A DNA stretch of 35,653 bases from Bacteroidales bacterium (lineage in GTDB: Bacteria > Bacteroidota > Bacteroidia > Bacteroidales > Bacteroidaceae): NCBI GenBank assembly GCA_018064685.1, contig JAGHUS010000080.1, forward strand, positions 1 to 35,653, in the 5' to 3' direction. A model generated the notes under the pieces. It worked only from the letters and a program-made list of their open reading frames with translations. It was not told the origin of the DNA and made no database searches. The position numbers and the translations under genes were made by a program. Every line of letters starts with the position of its first letter. Within the stretch, counting starts at the first letter, position 1. Positions 32,985 through 35,653 of the stretch are shown in pieces.

Positions 32985-33149
32985 ATGGCTTACGTAATTG
33001 GTGACGATTGTGTTGCTTGCGGCACATGTATCGACGAATGCCCCGTTGGAGCTATCTCTGAGGGCGACATCTATTCTATCAACCCCGACGAGTGCACCGA
33101 GTGTGGTACCTGCGCTGACGCATGTCCCAGCGGCGCTATCTCAAAGTAA
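32985..33149 (+). CDS. Small 2[4Fe-4S] ferredoxin
   Basis: A 54-residue electron carrier of the clostridial type. Two C-x2-C-x2-C-x3-C-P clusters are present, with cysteines at 9, 12, 15, 19 and 37, 40, 43, 47, so each motif supplies three ligands to one cluster and the fourth to the other. The two halves are internally similar (A-C-G-T-C-I-D-E-C-P-V-G-A-I-S against E-C-G-T-C-A-D-A-C-P-S-G-A-I-S), as expected from the ancient gene duplication. It is full length, starts at ATG and ends before a strong hairpin. It probably serves pyruvate:ferredoxin oxidoreductase-type anaerobic metabolism, though the partner cannot be seen here. Confidence 0.95.
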   Translation: MAYVIGDDCVACGTCIDECPVGAISEGDIYSINPDECTECGTCADACPSGAISK

Positions 33150-33183
33150 GATAGACACACATTCGTTCTTAACGAAAAAAAAC

Positions 33184-33220
33184 ACCCCTTCCTCGCACCG
33201 AGGTTGGGGTTTTTGTTTTT
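33184..33220 (+). terminator. Terminator after the ferredoxin gene
   Basis: A stem of two 5-bp helices (ACCCC/GGGGT and CCTCG/CGAGG) separated by a T-T internal loop, with a 3-nt loop, followed by a T-rich tail to 33220. Confidence 0.85.
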
Positions 33221-33340
33221 AAAGGGAGTAAAAGGGAAGTAAAAAAGGTGTAAAAAGGGAGTAAAAGGGAAGTAAAAAAGGTGTAAAAGGGGAGTAAAAG
33301 GGAAGTAAAAGGGGAGTAAAAGGGAAGTAGAAGGGGAAGT
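33221..33340. repeat. About eleven 11-bp purine-rich tandem units
   Basis: An array of (AAAGGG(A/G)AGTA)-type units of 10-12 nt, in part organised as a higher-order unit of about 33 nt that includes AAAAAGGTGTA. It lies between the ferredoxin terminator and the stop of the convergent barrel gene. The plus strand has many GGG or GGGG runs about 7-8 nt apart, so a G-quadruplex is possible. Confidence 0.9.
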
Positions 33341-33349
33341 ATGGAAGAA

Positions 33350-34102
33350 TTATCTCTCACGTCCCTGTTGTGCATCATGACGGACAGGTGGTGGTGGAGG
33401 TCCCATCGGATTCTCTTCGCGTGTGAAAGATACACCAATATTGATTTTTGTGTTCTCGCCTACCTTGATGCCCAAGTCCGCACCCACCGTGGTGCTCGGC
33501 CCCATAAACGGCATCATGGGTCTCGACATGGGGCGCACCTCTCCCAACTGTCCGAAGTCGTGCGATACAAAACCTGTCACGTCGAAACGGTCGTTAATCT
33601 TGTAGTTGGCCAGACCGAAAAGACTCAGATTGTTCATGCCACTGCCAAGACCCGAGAAGTAACCATAGTCCATACCGGCTGCCAGCGTCAGACGGTCGTT
33701 CACTGGATAGGCATACAGCAGTGTGAGGTCGGTAAAGAAATGAGCACCCTTCCATGGATTATGCTTTCCCACGCCTACACTCACGCCCATATCCACACTG
33801 GCATTCAGTCCTTTGTGAATGTCCCACAGATCCATGTAATGCGGACCGTAGAAGCTAGGGCGATAGACGGGCATGACCGACGGCATGGCATAGGAAGGAT
33901 AGCCGTAGGAGGGCAAGCCATGATAAGAAGGTCGCCACAGCGTGATGCCCGTATAACCGTCATCAAGAGCTTCGTCCAGCATCTCCGTCGGCATCTCTCC
34001 TGCCGAGACAGAGTCCACCAACTGCACCTCAGCCCTTTCAACCTGGGCAGAGAGTGGAAGCGACAACATAGCGCCAAGCAATATGGTCAAAACACGTTTC
34101 AT
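33350..34102 (-). CDS. Putative outer-membrane beta-barrel protein
   Basis: I do not recognise a named family. The 250-residue protein has a signal peptide (L-S-A then Gln20). A Pro/Tyr/Ser/Met-rich segment follows at about 56-90 (P-S-Y-H-G-L-P-S-Y-G-Y-P-S-Y style). From about 95 there are alternating strands typical of a small barrel (F-F-T-D-L-T-L-L-Y-A-Y, L-T-L-A-A-G-M-D-Y-G-Y-F, I-N-D-R-F-D-V-T-G-F-V, T-V-G-A-D-L-G-I-K-V, K-I-N-I-G-V-S-F). It ends with a Pro run and a charged tail rather than an aromatic terminal strand. An envelope location is likely; the role is unknown. Its -7 box lies almost on the start codon. Confidence 0.7.
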   Translation of the reverse strand: MKRVLTILLGAMLSLPLSAQVERAEVQLVDSVSAGEMPTEMLDEALDDGYTGITLWRPSYHGLPSYGYPSYAMPSVMPVYRPSFYGPHYMDLWDIHKGLNASVDMGVSVGVGKHNPWKGAHFFTDLTLLYAYPVNDRLTLAAGMDYGYFSGLGSGMNNLSLFGLANYKINDRFDVTGFVSHDFGQLGEVRPMSRPMMPFMGPSTTVGADLGIKVGENTKINIGVSFTREENPMGPPPPPVRHDAQQGRER

Positions 34103-34106
34103 GCTG

Positions 34107-34114
34107 CAAAATTA
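34107..34114 (-). promoter_or_regulatory. -7 element abutting the barrel-gene start
   Basis: TAATTTTG on the minus strand followed by CAGC, only 4 nt before the ATG at 34102. If used, transcription would begin at or next to the start codon. The -33 side is poor. Confidence 0.4.
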
Positions 34115-34174
34115 ACGATTTTGCGCCAACCCACACACAAAATGGGATTAAAAAAACTTAAATCCCCCATTCAC

Positions 34175-34205
34175 TTGCTATAATAATATATAATGTGTAT
34201 CTTTG
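34175..34205 (+). promoter_or_regulatory. Promoter of the small secreted-protein gene
   Basis: TTG (34175-34177), 20 nt, then TATCTTTG (34198-34205) followed by CAG. This is a good Bacteroidetes promoter about 95 nt before the ATG at 34301. Confidence 0.6.
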
Positions 34206-34300
34206 CAGATGGATTGTTGCCAGATACATTCTAACCGCCAGAGCAGTCAGAAGAACTGGAACAACCTGAACCAAACGAATCACATCAAAACACTAAAAAG

Positions 34301-34882
34301 ATGAAAAGAACACTTTCCGCCATCCTGCTCTTACTCTTTGCCAGTATGGCATTTGCCCAGAACAGCACCCAGAAGAAGCGTATCCAGGAGATACGCGAAA
34401 CGATGGACAAAACCATGCAACTCGTCAAGGACAACTCCGAAGACCCGGAATACACCGACAACAGCATCCACCTACAGATGAACAGAATGCTGCCGGGCGC
34501 GGGCATGCAGCATTACAACATCGACATGTACATCAGCGACCAAGGCAATGAGGAAACCATGACACAGGACTGGCGCCCCTACTTCTTCCGTGTGAAGTAT
34601 AATTATGCCGCACGCGAAATCGTCCAGGAGCACCTCGTCAGCCCCGAGACCAGCAAGCCCATCTTCATCTTCGTAAAGATGCCCGACGACGACGGAGTGT
34701 ACGAAGACCGCATCTATTACAATGCAGATGGCAGCTTCTGCTATGCCACACAGACCAAGTATGCACAGCCCGACGGCAAGAAGACCGTCAAGGTACTCAA
34801 GAAGGATGACGACAACGTAATGTCGGCCATCAACTTCAGCTACGACATTATGAAATGGGCTCACGATACACAGAATCTGTAG
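34301..34882 (+). CDS. Secreted protein of unknown function
   Basis: No family recognised. The 193-residue protein has a clear signal peptide (M-K-R-T-L-S...M-A-F-A then Gln20). A short basic helix follows (about 24-45, K-K-R-I-Q-E-I-R-E-T-M-D-K-T-M). The rest is a beta-rich domain with F-F-R-V-K-Y-N-Y-A-A-R-E, I-F-I-F-V-K-M-P-D-D-D, R-I-Y-Y-N-A-D-G-S-F-C-Y-A, and a final Y-D-I-M-K-W-A segment. There is one cysteine in the mature part and no lipobox, so it should be a soluble periplasmic or exported protein. It has its own promoter and no close operon partner. Confidence 0.75.
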   Translation: MKRTLSAILLLLFASMAFAQNSTQKKRIQEIRETMDKTMQLVKDNSEDPEYTDNSIHLQMNRMLPGAGMQHYNIDMYISDQGNEETMTQDWRPYFFRVKYNYAAREIVQEHLVSPETSKPIFIFVKMPDDDGVYEDRIYYNADGSFCYATQTKYAQPDGKKTVKVLKKDDDNVMSAINFSYDIMKWAHDTQNL

Positions 34883-34955
34883 CATAAGCGTATTCTTCAT
34901 TGCCCCAAAAACGCACTTTCACGCCTAAAACACACTTTTTTGCACCCAAAAATGC

Positions 34956-35009
34956 AAAATTGTGAATTATGAATTATGAATTATGAATTAATTGTTGTAC
35001 CTTTGCACC
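34956..35009 (+). promoter_or_regulatory. GAATTAT-repeat promoter module of rplS
   Basis: Tandem GAATTAT units (three plus a variant) lead into TACCTTTG (34998-35005) and CACCC. The module matches that in front of lptF/G (27694-27746), including the bases between repeat and -7 box. The leader from about 35012 to 35096 starts GC-rich and can form short hairpins, then becomes AT-rich before the ATG. Confidence 0.65.
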
Positions 35010-35096
35010 CGCTTTCCGCCCAGGTCGCTGGCAGGATGAAGAGTTCCCTGTTATGCCTCGGCTGAACGACAAACAATTTTTAAATACCAAATTAAA

Positions 35097-35462
35097 ATGG
35101 CAGATTTAATTAAAATTGCTGAGGAAGCATTTGCTACTGGCAAGCAGCACCCCACCTTCAAGGCTGGTGACACTGTAACCGTAGCTTACAAGATCGTCGA
35201 GGGTAACAAGGAGCGTATCCAGCTCTACCGTGGCGTATGTATCAAGATTTCTGGTCACGGTGACAAGAAGCGCTTTACCGATCGCAAGATGAGCGGCACC
35301 GTAGGTGTAGAGCGTATCTTCCCCATCGAAAGCCCCAACATCGACAGCATCACTGTCAACAAGATTGGTAAGGTTCGTCGCGCTAAGTTGTACTACCTGC
35401 GCAACCTCACCGGTAAGAAGGCTCGCATCGCTGAGAAGCGTGTCGCTACCAAGGCTGAGTAA
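35097..35462 (+). CDS. rplS: 50S ribosomal protein L19
   Basis: A 121-residue large-subunit protein at the 30S-50S interface. The family blocks are plain: [44 protein letters not shown] and [14 protein letters not shown]. Length is normal. It is a single-gene unit with its own promoter and terminator; the usual rpsP-rimM-trmD neighbours of other phyla are absent. Confidence 0.97.
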   Translation: MADLIKIAEEAFATGKQHPTFKAGDTVTVAYKIVEGNKERIQLYRGVCIKISGHGDKKRFTDRKMSGTVGVERIFPIESPNIDSITVNKIGKVRRAKLYYLRNLTGKKARIAEKRVATKAE

Positions 35463-35494
35463 GACCTACCGCTCTTACAAAAAAGAGAGAAAAG

Positions 35495-35536
35495 AAAGCG
35501 TCAGTTCCGCAAGGAGCCGACGCTTTACTTTTTTAA
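35495..35536 (+). terminator. Terminator after rplS
   Basis: An 8-bp stem (35495-35502 with 35519-35526) continues past one mismatch into a further 5 pairs capped by a GCAA tetraloop, then a T-rich run. The remaining 35537-35653 is AT-rich with no gene visible. Confidence 0.88.
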
Positions 35537-35653
35537 TTGACAGGCAGGCAGACCTAGTAGTCTGTAAAGTCTAAAAGTTGACAAAAAACAACAGTCTTTT
35601 GCATCTTCAAAACGTCGTAAAATAAATCATATTAACTTTTTAAATATCAATAA

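Noticed and set aside
33169..33438. Minus-strand reading frame with repeated L-L-L-P-F-Y-T
   Set aside because: It is the translation of the 11-bp repeat array running on from an out-of-frame part of the barrel gene; no start signal and no independent support.

Overview
The window looks like a chromosomal segment of a Bacteroidales bacterium, most likely Prevotellaceae (Prevotella/Segatella-like). Four things point there. Starts lack purine-rich Shine-Dalgarno boxes. Many genes are preceded by the Bacteroidetes promoter form TTTG, about 20 nt, then TAnnTTTG. There are GldH and PorT homologues of the gliding/type IX secretion machinery. The window also has the order mreB-mreC-mreD-PBP2-rodA with holB-ricT-gldH converging on it, plus several secreted glycan-degrading enzymes. 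I see no phage, insertion sequence, integrase, CRISPR array or toxin-antitoxin pair, so this is mostly housekeeping sequence with some accessory genes.

Layout. 0.4-5.5 kb (minus): nagA, glmM/phosphomannomutase, a lipoprotein and a serine-type sulfatase, together suggesting use of sulfated amino sugars. 5.6-8.7 kb: a Sel1-repeat protein (plus) and a membrane protein (minus) that joins a trypsin-like domain, MORN repeats and a GH25 lysozyme domain. 8.9-16.1 kb (plus): GH51 arabinofuranosidase, BspA-type leucine-rich lipoprotein, metF, holB, ricT and gldH. 16.2-22.9 kb (minus): rodA, PBP2, mreD, mreC, mreB, and further upstream a one-domain PurH (IMP cyclohydrolase only). 23.4-24.3 kb (plus): meso-diaminopimelate dehydrogenase. 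24.4-26.9 kb (minus): a GH2 glycosidase. 26.9-27.6 kb: a long intergenic region with a phased palindrome array and a tRNA-Met. 27.8-31.9 kb (plus): lptF/lptG, ribBA and aspC. 32.0-35.6 kb: porT (minus), an 8-cysteine ferredoxin (plus), an outer-membrane barrel candidate (minus), a small secreted protein (plus) and rplS (plus).

How the genes work together. The central block is about the cell envelope: RodA, PBP2 and MreBCD build the lateral wall, Ddh makes meso-DAP for its peptides, GlmM supplies glucosamine-1-phosphate, and LptF/G exports LPS. The GH25 fusion may cut or remodel wall material. The secreted GH51, GH2 and sulfatase would feed plant or host glycans to the cell.

The most unusual items are the trypsin-like/MORN/GH25 fusion, an array of five palindromes at an exact 22-bp period, a 9-bp repeat that builds an (L-E-x)n tail on LptF/G, an AT-rich intergenic-type repeat captured in frame in the GH2 gene, a 7-bp repeat module just upstream of two unrelated promoters, and a basic low-complexity tail on RicT. 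None amounts to a proven new system. All functional calls come from reading motifs by eye, with no database search.
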